Origin: Parapedobacter koreensis
GTDB lineage: Bacteria; Bacteroidota; Bacteroidia; Sphingobacteriales; Sphingobacteriaceae
Assembly (NCBI RefSeq): GCF_900109365.1
Contig: NZ_FNZR01000010.1
Span: 1 to 64,000 of the forward strand
Reading direction: 5' to 3'
Length of the DNA stretch: 64,000 nucleotides
The stretch's first letter is position 1. Each line of letters begins with the position of its first letter. This document shows positions 17,262-25,304 of this stretch, piece after piece. Both the position numbers and the translations under genes were made by a program. The notes under the pieces were generated by a model, which made no database searches, was not told the DNA's origin, and saw nothing but the letters and a program-made list of their open reading frames with translations.

Positions 17262-18344
17262 ATGATAAAAAACACCGCCCTCACCGACGTACACGTGGCC
17301 CTGGGAGCCAAGATGGTTCCTTTTGCCGGTTTCAACATGCCTGTTCAGTATTCGGGCATCAATGACGAACATGAGACTGTCCGCAACGGGGTGGGCGTGT
17401 TTGATGTAAGCCACATGGGCGAATTTATCCTTAAAGGCGACCATGCACTGGATTTGGTGCAGCAAATCAGCTCCAATGACGCATCCAAACTCTACGATGG
17501 CAAAGTACAATACGCTTATATCCCCAATGAGACGGGCGGGGTGGTAGACGACTTCCTCGTGTACCGCATCGATGAGAAGACGTATTTCCTGGTTGTCAAT
17601 GCATCCAATATCCAGAAAGACTGGGATTGGATCACTAAGTACAACACCAATGGGGTGACGATGAAAAACATCTCGGACGAAACGTCCCTATTTGCCATAC
17701 AGGGTCCCAAAGCTGCCGAAGCACTGGCTGGCCTTACGGATATCGATCTGGCCACCATGGAATATTATACTTTCAAAAAAGGCGTCTTTGCTGGCATCGA
17801 CAATGTGCTGGTCTCTGCCACTGGCTATACAGGGGCAGGCGGCTTCGAAGTGTATGTAGCCAACGAACATGCCAAGACAGTGTGGGATGCTATCTTTGAA
17901 GCCGGTGCGCCTTATGGCATCAAACCCATCGGATTAGGTGCGCGTGATACGCTGCGCCTGGAAATGGGCTTCTGCCTGTATGGCAATGATATTGACGATA
18001 CCACTTCACCGTTGGAAGCCGGATTGGGCTGGGTAACCAAGTTTACCAAGCCCTTTGTCAACGCCGAAGGCTTAAAGGCGCAAAAGGAAGCGGGCCTGAA
18101 AAACAAGCTGGTCGGGTTTGAACTGATTGACCGTGGCATCGCCCGCCATGGCTATAGCATCGTGGATGCCGAGGGACACCCCATTGGGCACGTCACATCG
18201 GGCACCCAATCACCTACGCTCAAGAAGTCCATCGGATTGGGCTACGTCACCATTGACCATGCCAAGGAAGGCAGCGAGATTTACATCGAGATACGCAACA
18301 ATCGGGTCAAAGCCGTCGTTACAAAGCCACCCTTTGTCAAATAA
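17262..18344 (+). CDS. gcvT: Glycine cleavage system aminomethyltransferase (T protein)
   Basis: A 360-residue enzyme that passes the methylene group of glycine to tetrahydrofolate and releases ammonia from lipoylated GcvH. Family motifs include [45 protein letters not shown] and [17 protein letters not shown]. The start at 17262 gives the normal family length and follows the promoter; an ATG 45 bp upstream would add a non-conserved extension that overlaps the promoter. Other gcv genes are not in the window. comB follows 9 bp downstream. Confidence 0.94.
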   Translation: MIKNTALTDVHVALGAKMVPFAGFNMPVQYSGINDEHETVRNGVGVFDVSHMGEFILKGDHALDLVQQISSNDASKLYDGKVQYAYIPNETGGVVDDFLVYRIDEKTYFLVVNASNIQKDWDWITKYNTNGVTMKNISDETSLFAIQGPKAAEALAGLTDIDLATMEYYTFKKGVFAGIDNVLVSATGYTGAGGFEVYVANEHAKTVWDAIFEAGAPYGIKPIGLGARDTLRLEMGFCLYGNDIDDTTSPLEAGLGWVTKFTKPFVNAEGLKAQKEAGLKNKLVGFELIDRGIARHGYSIVDAEGHPIGHVTSGTQSPTLKKSIGLGYVTIDHAKEGSEIYIEIRNNRVKAVVTKPPFVK

Positions 18345-18353
18345 TCCCTGCGC

Positions 18354-19073
18354 ATGGCCCCCAAGAGTATTCGTGTTTGCCTGAGCCCAGCATTGCTGCC
18401 GTATTACGAACTCGATGATACCGTCGCCGTGGTCATCGACATTTTCAGGGCTACCTCTTCGATATGCTACGGACTGGCCAATGGCGCTCGGGCGATCATT
18501 CCGGTTGCCGAGGTTGAAGAGTGCCTGGCTTATCGGGACAATGGATACCTGTTGGCCGCTGAGCGCAACGGCGAAGTAGTGGCTGGATTTGACTTCGGCA
18601 ATTCGCCTTTTGCTTATACTGCGGATAAGGTGGACGGAAAAACCATCGTGCTCACTACCACCAATGGTACACGCGCTATTCAATGGTGCGCCGGAGCGAC
18701 GGCGGTAGTCGCTGGCTCTTTCTTGAATATCAGCGCATTGTCGGATTGGCTGCGGACGCAAAACCATCACATCTTATTGGTATGTGCGGGTTGGAAAAAC
18801 CAGTTCAGCTTGGAAGATACTGTCTTTGCGGGCGCATTGGTAGCCCGTCTCCGTGCTGAAGGCATTGAATTGGATGATGCGGCACATGCCGCTGAAAGCC
18901 TTTACCTGGAAGCTCAAGGCGATCTGGAAACTTACCTAAACAAGGCATCCCACAGCAAACGGATGCAACGGCTTCATATCACCGCAGACATCTCTTTCTG
19001 CTTGCAGCAGGATATCGTATCGGCCATTCCCGTTATGAACGGGCCCGAGCTTGTCCGGTTGGCTTGTCTTTAG
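18354..19073 (+). CDS. comB: 2-phosphosulfolactate phosphatase family protein (ComB)
   Basis: A 239-residue protein with the ComB signatures VVIDIFRATSSICYGLANGA near the start and TTTNGTRAI in the middle. In methanogens ComB dephosphorylates 2-phosphosulfolactate on the way to coenzyme M. Bacteroidota do not make coenzyme M, so the substrate here is unknown, perhaps a sulfolactate-type sulfonate. It starts 9 bp after gcvT and is probably cotranscribed. Its 3' end overlaps the convergent small membrane protein gene by 41 bp. Confidence 0.88.
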   Translation: MAPKSIRVCLSPALLPYYELDDTVAVVIDIFRATSSICYGLANGARAIIPVAEVEECLAYRDNGYLLAAERNGEVVAGFDFGNSPFAYTADKVDGKTIVLTTTNGTRAIQWCAGATAVVAGSFLNISALSDWLRTQNHHILLVCAGWKNQFSLEDTVFAGALVARLRAEGIELDDAAHAAESLYLEAQGDLETYLNKASHSKRMQRLHITADISFCLQQDIVSAIPVMNGPELVRLACL

Positions 19074-19248
19074 TCATTTGCCGTACCTGCTTCAGCAACC
19101 GGTATTTCAAGTAACCCAGCACGCAGACGATCACGACAGCAATCGCCAGTACTGGATACATCGCACTGTTATAGGCAGCTACGACACTGAATATCATTAA
19201 GATAAGTCCGATATTCAATAGTATATTGTACAAAAAATGCGTTTTCAT
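19033..19248 (-). CDS. Small two-helix membrane protein, 71 aa
   Basis: Two membrane segments (about residues 7-26 and 30-48) and a basic cytosolic tail (KYRLLKQVRQMTKDK). It resembles small conserved Sphingobacteriaceae membrane proteins of unknown function, possibly DUF6358, though I cannot confirm this by eye. The last 13 codons are antisense to the end of comB. It lies 23 bp downstream of the rhodanese gene and is probably cotranscribed with it. Confidence 0.6.
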   Translation of the reverse strand: MKTHFLYNILLNIGLILMIFSVVAAYNSAMYPVLAIAVVIVCVLGYLKYRLLKQVRQMTKDKPTGQARARS

Positions 19249-19271
19249 GGCATTGATTTCCCGCGTGCTGA

Positions 19272-19586
19272 TTAATACACCTGCATGTCCGGATCAAACG
19301 CATCACGCCACGCCAGAATCCCGCCTTTCAGGTTGGATAGGTTGTCAAATCCCTCCCGCTCAAGTAGCATAATAGCTTGCGCACTCCGTTTGCCACTGCG
19401 GCAATGCACTACCACTGGTTTATCACGGGCAATTTTATCTTGCTCAAGCACCACTTCCGCCAGTGGGATGTTTTCGCCGTCGAGATTTGATGTCTCATAT
19501 TCAAACTCTTCCCGCACATCGATCAACTGGAAATCTTCATTATTGTCTATTTTCGCTTTGAGCTCCTCTACCGTAATTTCTTTCAT
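19272..19586 (-). CDS. Rhodanese-like domain protein
   Basis: A single rhodanese domain of 104 residues. The active-site loop is VVHCRSGKRSAQA with the catalytic Cys, and the family opening LIDVREEFEYE is present. Such single-domain rhodaneses move sulfane sulfur or act in sulfur or cyanide handling. I choose the ATG at 19586 because the upstream in-frame ATG at 19610 overlaps a promoter -7 element (19608-19615). A small membrane protein gene follows. Confidence 0.88.
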   Translation of the reverse strand: MKEITVEELKAKIDNNEDFQLIDVREEFEYETSNLDGENIPLAEVVLEQDKIARDKPVVVHCRSGKRSAQAIMLLEREGFDNLSNLKGGILAWRDAFDPDMQVY

Positions 19587-19607
19587 GTCTGATTTACTAT
19601 TAGTATA

Positions 19608-19639
19608 CAAATATAGCGGTTATCCCGCAAAGCTAGCAA
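19608..19639 (-). promoter_or_regulatory. Rhodanese gene promoter
   Basis: Minus strand: TTG at 19639-19637, a 21-bp spacer, then TATATTTG at 19615-19608, a good Bacteroidota promoter. The predicted start of transcription near 19602 fits the ATG at 19586. Confidence 0.65.
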
Positions 19640-19657
19640 GATAATCAGGAAATTGCA

Positions 19658-19665
19658 TACATTTG
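19658..19665 (+). promoter_or_regulatory. -7 element of the M28 peptidase gene
   Basis: TACATTTG matches TAnnTTTG 20 bp before the ATG at 19686. There is no TTG at the -33 distance. It overlaps the far end of the divergent rhodanese promoter region. Confidence 0.5.
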
Positions 19666-19685
19666 ACTATTCAAAATCGTCGATT

Positions 19686-20993
19686 ATGTTCAGGATAGCC
19701 AGCCGTTATGTCTTAGTTGTATACCTATTAGCCGGCTGTGCCGTACACCAGCCCTCCGATCAGGTGGTAGACACCAAGGAAGTATCCAGGATATTAAACA
19801 CCTTGGCAGCAGACGATATGGAAGGGCGGGCTTCGTTTACGCCGGGTATTGAGCGCGCCGCAGATTTCATTGCTACGGAATTCAACAAGATCGGTCTGCA
19901 GCCTTACGTAGGGAACGACTATCGGCAGACGTTCCAGGTGACGCGCATTAGTCCGGCCACATGGGAAGTCACCTTTGACGGTACGGAGATTCCATCAAAT
20001 CATATCATCGTATCGAGCAATAGGCCCGGTGTCAATTGGAATACCGAGCCGGGCATATCGTTTGTCCAGATAAAGGCCAGCGACGATTTTGCCCAACGTT
20101 TCCGTGACGTATCCACGGGGGGCAAGGATGCTATTGTGGTGGTCGATCCGAGTTTCAGTCAGCTGTTTGAGCGTTACAGGGGGTTTATGATGCAAGGCCG
20201 GATCAACCAGCAGGCCAACGCCACGCCGCCCACGCCTTCGGTGGTGTATGTATTGGCCAGTGCAATCCCCCAGTCATTCCGCGTCAGTTTTACCAACACG
20301 GTAGAAGAATTGCCTTTGTTCAACCTGGTGGGCATGCTTCCAGGCAAGTCCAAGCCCAATGAATACGTGATATTCTCAGCACATTATGATCACATCGGCA
20401 TCCTTCAGCCCGTGGGGCAGGATTCCATTGCCAATGGGGCAGATGACGATGCTTCCGGCGTATCAGCGGTCATCAGCCTGGCCAACTATTATAAAAAGCG
20501 GAATGACAACGCGCGCACATTGCTTTTTGCCGCTTTTACCGCCGAAGAACTTGGGTTGGTAGGATCCAAATACTTTTCCCAGCAACTCAACGCCGATGAG
20601 GTAGTGGCGATGATCAACGTCGAGATGATTGGCAAAGATGCGCCCTTCGGGCCCAGCTCGCTATATGTGACCGGATACAACCAGTCCAACCTGGCCGAGC
20701 TGATGCAGCAGCAAGTAAAGGGAACGGATTTTACCTTTCACCCAGATCCATATCCTACCCAAAATCTATTTTATCGCAGTGACAATGCTTCGTTGGCGGC
20801 ATTAGGCGTACCGGCTCATACGTTTTCTACGGTCCAGATTGACAAGGATCAATATTACCATACCGTGAAGGATGAGGTGGGAACCCTAAATGTTGAAAAT
20901 ATCGCTTCGTCCATTAAAGCCCTCGCCTTGGGTGCAAACGGCATTGTCATGGGTGAAGCTACACCAACCAGGGTTCCCAAGCTCGAACGTTAG
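19686..20993 (+). CDS. M28-family zinc metallopeptidase, lipoprotein
   Basis: A 435-residue secreted lipoprotein. The signal peptide ends in the lipobox LLAGC. The M28 catalytic domain shows the zinc-ligand motifs FSAHYDHIG, NGADDDASGVSAV, FTAEELGLVGSKYF and INVEMIGKD, and a late His in YHTVKDE. M28 enzymes are aminopeptidases or related hydrolases acting outside the cytoplasm. I chose the ATG at 19686 because it begins the signal peptide and lies after the promoter element; the in-frame ATG at 19653 precedes it. Confidence 0.9.
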   Translation: MFRIASRYVLVVYLLAGCAVHQPSDQVVDTKEVSRILNTLAADDMEGRASFTPGIERAADFIATEFNKIGLQPYVGNDYRQTFQVTRISPATWEVTFDGTEIPSNHIIVSSNRPGVNWNTEPGISFVQIKASDDFAQRFRDVSTGGKDAIVVVDPSFSQLFERYRGFMMQGRINQQANATPPTPSVVYVLASAIPQSFRVSFTNTVEELPLFNLVGMLPGKSKPNEYVIFSAHYDHIGILQPVGQDSIANGADDDASGVSAVISLANYYKKRNDNARTLLFAAFTAEELGLVGSKYFSQQLNADEVVAMINVEMIGKDAPFGPSSLYVTGYNQSNLAELMQQQVKGTDFTFHPDPYPTQNLFYRSDNASLAALGVPAHTFSTVQIDKDQYYHTVKDEVGTLNVENIASSIKALALGANGIVMGEATPTRVPKLER

Positions 20994-20995
20994 TG

Positions 20996-21184
20996 TCACC
21001 ATATCATCCCATCACAGGAAGGCTTGGTGATACCTGTGTACCACTTGGGGATCAAGTCTTTCGTGATACTTTCCTGATCACGGCTGTGCTGCAACCTGTC
21101 CGTCTCCCGCTCGCTTTTTTTCCTTTTCTTAATCGCTGGCTCCGCTAACTGGAACGGATGGGCAACTTTTTGGTTTTTACTCAT
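20996..21184 (-). CDS. Small basic hypothetical protein, 62 aa
   Basis: Unknown function. A highly charged, Lys/Arg-rich soluble peptide (PAIKKRKKSERETDRLQ) ending KPSCDGMIW. The ATG at 21184 is chosen; the longer open frame to 21295 would overlap the start of treZ antisense and adds an unlikely extension. It is convergent with the M28 gene, with only 2 bp between the two stops, and divergent from treZ. Confidence 0.5.
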   Translation of the reverse strand: MSKNQKVAHPFQLAEPAIKKRKKSERETDRLQHSRDQESITKDLIPKWYTGITKPSCDGMIW

Positions 21185-21270
21185 GGTAGTTATTCTATTT
21201 ACGGGGCTAACATTCCGGTTTGACCTTTTGTTTTCCAAACAAAATAAAAATACGGCTGTTGGCTTCATTG

Positions 21271-23100
21271 ATGTACAAATCAACGCATCATGCAATTGCA
21301 GGCGCCCATCTTCACGCCGATGGGAAATGTCTTTTCCGTATATGGGCTCCCTTGAAGCAAACGGTGGCGCTGCATATCGTTTCGCCGGAGGAAAGACGGA
21401 TTCCCTTGACGCGGAGTACCGATGGTTATTTTGAGACGGAGGTGGCCGATTGTCCGGCAGCTACACATTATTATTTCAATCCCGATGGGGAAGGCGATTT
21501 TCCCGATCCGGCCTCGCATTTCCAGCCGGAGGGTGTGCACGGCCCTTCGGCAGTGGTCGACCATGGCACATTCACATGGTCAGATCAGGCTTGGGAAAAT
21601 CCCGCGCTCAGCGAACTGATTTTATACGAACTCCACGTGGGTACGTTTACCGAGGCCGGTACGTTTGACGCCATCATCCCCTACTTGGAAGACCTTGCCG
21701 CGATGGGTATCAACGCCATCGAGCTCATGCCCGTAGCCCAGTTTCCCGGCCACCGCAATTGGGGATACGACGGGACATTCCCCTACGCTGTGCACGCCTC
21801 TTACGGTGGTCCGGATGGGCTGAAGCGGTTGGTCGATGCCTGCCATCGGCGGGGCATCGCCGTCATCCTCGACGTCGTGTACAACCATTTGGGGCCCGAG
21901 GGCAATTATTTCAACGCATTCGCCCCCTATTTTACTGATGCTTATCGGACACCCTGGGGATCGGCTTTGAATTTCGATGGTCCATGGTCAGACGGCGTAC
22001 GCGATTACTTCACCGCCAACGCCATCCATTGGTTCCACCATTACCATATCGATGGCCTGCGGTTGGATGCCATACACGCGATAATTGACACCGGTGCGAC
22101 TCATGCGCTGCAATACATCAACGAAGTAGTGGCCAGCTATGCACAGCAAGCCCGGAAACCCCTACACCTGATCGCCGAAAGCGACCTGAACGCACCACGG
22201 GTCATCCAAAGCACGAAGACCAACGGATATGGTTTCGATGCGCAATGGCTAGATGATTTCCACCACGCGCTGTTTGTTTTGCTTTATCCTGTCGGTAAGG
22301 AACAGTACGAAGATTTCGGTACGTTGGCCCAGCTGGCCAAGGCCTACACGGAGGGGTTTGTGCACAGCGGCGAGTACGTCAGTGCACGACAGCGGAAATA
22401 CGGTGCCTCATCAGCCGGTATCCCCGGATTCAAATTCGTCGCCTTTATCCAAAATCACGACCAAGTGGGCAACCATAAAAACGGGGAGCGCCTATCGGTA
22501 TTACTCTCGGGCGCCCAATTGCGTATCGCCGCAGCGGCCCTGCTCCTATCGCCCTATATCCCAATGCTCTTTATGGGCGAAGAATATGGTGAGGAAAGGC
22601 CCTTTCTTTACTTCACCAGCCACGACGACCCGCAACTTGTGGAACAAATAAGGGAAGGGCGCAGGCAGGAATTCGCGCATTTCTTTGGCGATGGAGAGCC
22701 ACCCGATCCGCAGGACGAGAAGACCTTCAAAGCAAGTATACTCGATTGGCCGAAGCGTGGGCAAGGAAAATACCAGCAGTTGCTAATGTGGTATCAACGG
22801 CTTATCCACCTGCGCCGTACCCATACGGCATTGCACAACTTCAATAAAACCGGCACGGAGGTAGACGTGTTGAGTGAAAGCGCCTGGAGCCTCCTTAGGC
22901 AGGATGAGACCGGACAATCACAGATACTGGCGTTGTTCAACCTCGCAGACCGGCCATTTCCCTATACACTTCCGCAAAACACTACCTGGATCTGTTTGTT
23001 AGACTCCACGATGGCAGATCCACAAGCTGGTTCTACCGTCAATCCGGATGTACTCGTCCTACCTCCGGTCTGTGTACTGATATTTGCTTCCACAACATGA
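21271..23100 (+). CDS. treZ: Malto-oligosyltrehalose trehalohydrolase (TreZ)
   Basis: A 609-residue GH13 enzyme (EC 3.2.1.141) that cuts trehalose from the end of maltooligosyl-trehalose made by TreY. Residues 1-95 form the N-terminal beta domain (CLFRIWAPLKQTVALHI); the barrel follows (NAIELMPVAQFPGHRNWGYD, the TreZ/GlgB-type signature). Catalytic residues lie in GLRLDAIHAI (about 264), HLIAESDLN (about 301) and QNHDQVGNH (about 395). The ATG at 21271 gives normal length. The next gene overlaps its stop by 4 bp (ATGA). The partner treY is encoded convergently at 27521-31579. Confidence 0.95.
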   Translation: MYKSTHHAIAGAHLHADGKCLFRIWAPLKQTVALHIVSPEERRIPLTRSTDGYFETEVADCPAATHYYFNPDGEGDFPDPASHFQPEGVHGPSAVVDHGTFTWSDQAWENPALSELILYELHVGTFTEAGTFDAIIPYLEDLAAMGINAIELMPVAQFPGHRNWGYDGTFPYAVHASYGGPDGLKRLVDACHRRGIAVILDVVYNHLGPEGNYFNAFAPYFTDAYRTPWGSALNFDGPWSDGVRDYFTANAIHWFHHYHIDGLRLDAIHAIIDTGATHALQYINEVVASYAQQARKPLHLIAESDLNAPRVIQSTKTNGYGFDAQWLDDFHHALFVLLYPVGKEQYEDFGTLAQLAKAYTEGFVHSGEYVSARQRKYGASSAGIPGFKFVAFIQNHDQVGNHKNGERLSVLLSGAQLRIAAAALLLSPYIPMLFMGEEYGEERPFLYFTSHDDPQLVEQIREGRRQEFAHFFGDGEPPDPQDEKTFKASILDWPKRGQGKYQQLLMWYQRLIHLRRTHTALHNFNKTGTEVDVLSESAWSLLRQDETGQSQILALFNLADRPFPYTLPQNTTWICLLDSTMADPQAGSTVNPDVLVLPPVCVLIFASTT

Positions 23101-23294
23101 AAAACGATAAAACGATGAAAATGCTAATCATAATAATTACCTGTGTGGTCTTACTCTCATGCACCCATACCCCGCCACGTGGAAATGATCCTGTGCGCAG
23201 GGACAGCATCAGCGACTCCATCCATCCGCTGGATACCACCGTCGACAGGCTGGATCCCGATTCGGTCGCCGATACACCCAAGGTAAGGTTTTAG
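23097..23294 (+). CDS. Small lipoprotein in the treZ operon, 65 aa
   Basis: A signal peptide with lipobox VLLSC (Cys22 from this start, Cys16 if the ATG at 23115 is used) is followed by about 44 polar residues rich in Asp, Pro and Ser. No domain is recognised. The ATGA overlap with treZ and the 12-bp gap to the GH13 gene make cotranscription nearly certain. A membrane-anchored peptide of this kind inside a cytosolic sugar operon is unexpected; its function is unknown. Confidence 0.7.
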   Translation: MKNDKTMKMLIIIITCVVLLSCTHTPPRGNDPVRRDSISDSIHPLDTTVDRLDPDSVADTPKVRF

Positions 23295-23306
23295 CAATAC
23301 GTCATC

Positions 23307-24941
23307 ATGGCCTCTTCGATCACAGCATCACCCTGGTGGAAGACCGGTGTCATCTACCAAATCTATCCACGCTCATTCCGGGACGCCAACGGCGACGGCA
23401 TTGGCGATTTACAGGGGATTGCCCTCCAATTGGATTACCTCCAATGGTTGGGTATACAAGCCCTCTGGATTTCGCCATTTTATCCCTCGCCCATGGCCGA
23501 TTTTGGCTATGACATTGCCAACTATACCGATATCGATCCAATCTTCGGCACGATGGCCGATTTTGACCACCTGTTGCAGGAAGCGCACCAGCGGGGACTG
23601 AAGGTTATCCTGGATTTCGTACCCAATCACACGTCAGACCTCCATCCGTGGTTTGTGGAGTCGAAAAGCACAAAAACAGCTCCTAAGCGCGACTGGTACA
23701 TCTGGCATGACGGCAAGCCGGACGGCAGTGCGCCCAACAATTGGAAAAGCGTATTCGGTGGCAGCGCCTGGGAGTGGGATGCCCATACGCGGCAGTACTA
23801 TTACCACGGTTTCCTGAAGGAACAGCCAGATCTCAACTGGCGCAATGAAGCCGTGCAGGAAGCCATGTACGGCGTGATGCGCTTCTGGCTCGATAAGGGT
23901 GTCGACGGCTTTCGGGTAGATGTGATGTGGCACCTCATCAAAGATACCCAGTTGCGCGACAATCCAGTGAACCCTGACTATACCGACAATCAACCGACTT
24001 ACGACCAGCTGCTGCCCGTCTATTCTACCGACCAACCCGAAGTGCATACCATTGTAGCACGCATGCGGCAGGTGACTGAAGCGTATGACGCACGTGTGCT
24101 CATCGGTGAGGTATACCTACCCATACAGCAGCTCATGATGTACTATGGTGCACAGAACGACGGTGCACATATGCCTTTCAACTTCCTACTGGTGCGGCTG
24201 CCCTGGCAACCCCGGGAAATCGCCGCCACAATCGACCAATATGAAGGCGCACTCCCTGCCGAGGGCTGGCCCAACTGGGTATTGGGCAACCATGACAACC
24301 CCCGCATTGCAAGCCGCGTAGGTGAACCCCAGGCGCGCATCGCCGCGATGTTGTTGCTCACGTTGCGAGGTACCCCCACATTGTATTACGGGGATGAGAT
24401 CGGCATGCGCGATGTGGCCATACCGGCAGAAGAAATACAAGACCCCCAGGGGCTGAATATGCCCGATAAGGATTTGAGCCGCGATCCCTGCCGCACGCCC
24501 ATGCAATGGTCCGGCGGGGATAATGCCGGGTTTTCACCTGCCACGCCCTGGCTTCGGATAGACAAACGTTATCCCCGCGTCCATGTGGAACGGCAACGCG
24601 ACGACCCGTTCTCTATGTTGTCATTGTACTACAAACTTATTCAATTGCGAAATACGGAACCTGCATTGAACAAAGGAACTTATATGCCGGTGTATTCCAA
24701 TGACCAACTGATTGCTTACCGCCGCGATTCGCCCGATGGAGACAGTTTTTTGGTGGTGATGAATTTGACGCCGCGGCCCTGCCGATACCGGCAAACCGGG
24801 GAACCTATCTTAAGCGGGCAAGTGATTGTTGCGACGTCACCCGAACTGGAAAACACACACATCGGCGAAAATATTTACCTCAGTGGAGACGAAGGCATCG
24901 TCGCACGCTTAGCGCGGACCGATGACCGTCCCACTACTTAA
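23307..24941 (+). CDS. GH13 alpha-glucosidase/oligo-glucosidase
   Basis: A 544-residue cytosolic GH13 enzyme. The opening WWKTGVIYQIYPRSFRDANG and DLQGIALQLDYLQWLGIQAL are typical of the alpha-glucosidase and oligo-1,6-glucosidase subfamilies. Catalytic residues lie in GFRVDVMWHL (Asp about 201), VLIGEVYLP (Glu about 265) and LGNHDNPR (Asp about 327). It probably releases glucose from short maltodextrins or from trehalose/isomaltose-type sugars. Exact linkage preference cannot be read. It sits 12 bp after the small lipoprotein gene and 11 bp before the copper-binding protein gene. Confidence 0.9.
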   Translation: MASSITASPWWKTGVIYQIYPRSFRDANGDGIGDLQGIALQLDYLQWLGIQALWISPFYPSPMADFGYDIANYTDIDPIFGTMADFDHLLQEAHQRGLKVILDFVPNHTSDLHPWFVESKSTKTAPKRDWYIWHDGKPDGSAPNNWKSVFGGSAWEWDAHTRQYYYHGFLKEQPDLNWRNEAVQEAMYGVMRFWLDKGVDGFRVDVMWHLIKDTQLRDNPVNPDYTDNQPTYDQLLPVYSTDQPEVHTIVARMRQVTEAYDARVLIGEVYLPIQQLMMYYGAQNDGAHMPFNFLLVRLPWQPREIAATIDQYEGALPAEGWPNWVLGNHDNPRIASRVGEPQARIAAMLLLTLRGTPTLYYGDEIGMRDVAIPAEEIQDPQGLNMPDKDLSRDPCRTPMQWSGGDNAGFSPATPWLRIDKRYPRVHVERQRDDPFSMLSLYYKLIQLRNTEPALNKGTYMPVYSNDQLIAYRRDSPDGDSFLVVMNLTPRPCRYRQTGEPILSGQVIVATSPELENTHIGENIYLSGDEGIVARLARTDDRPTT

Positions 24942-24952
24942 CTTTTTGAGTC

Positions 24953-25294
24953 ATGGACGAACGCTATCACGCCCTCATGGAAAAACTATGGCACTGTGCA
25001 CTCACCAGTGAGAAATGCGCTACTGCCTGCCTGACCTCCGAGCACGTCAGTGAATTGGCCACTTGCATCCGCCTTAGCCAGGACTGTGCTGAAATATGCA
25101 TGCTGCTGATACGCTCTGTGAAGCGACAGTCAGCACTCGTGCCATTATTGCTGACACTATGTGATTTCATCTGCCAGCTATGTGCGGAAGAATGCGAGAA
25201 GCACGAAGAAGACCATTGCCAGCAATGCTCCGCAGCCTGTCTGCTATGCAGTCAGGCTTGCATCGAATTGCAACGTGCAGAAGCCCAGCAGTGA
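24953..25294 (+). CDS. Cys-rich four-helix-bundle copper-binding protein (DUF326/Csp-like)
   Basis: A 113-residue all-helical protein with 15 Cys spaced as CxxxC and CxxxxxxC along the helices (EKCATAC, QDCAEIC, CDFICQLCAEEC, CQQCSAACLLCSQAC). This is the pattern of Csp copper-storage proteins, whose Cys-lined core stores Cu(I). There is no signal peptide, so it resembles the cytosolic Csp3 type. It is the last gene of the treZ-lipoprotein-GH13 operon (11-bp gap) and converges with glgX. The link of copper storage to trehalose synthesis is unexplained; shared stress induction is the simplest reading. Confidence 0.85.
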   Translation: MDERYHALMEKLWHCALTSEKCATACLTSEHVSELATCIRLSQDCAEICMLLIRSVKRQSALVPLLLTLCDFICQLCAEECEKHEEDHCQQCSAACLLCSQACIELQRAEAQQ

Positions 25295-25304
25295 TCCATT
25301 GGTC

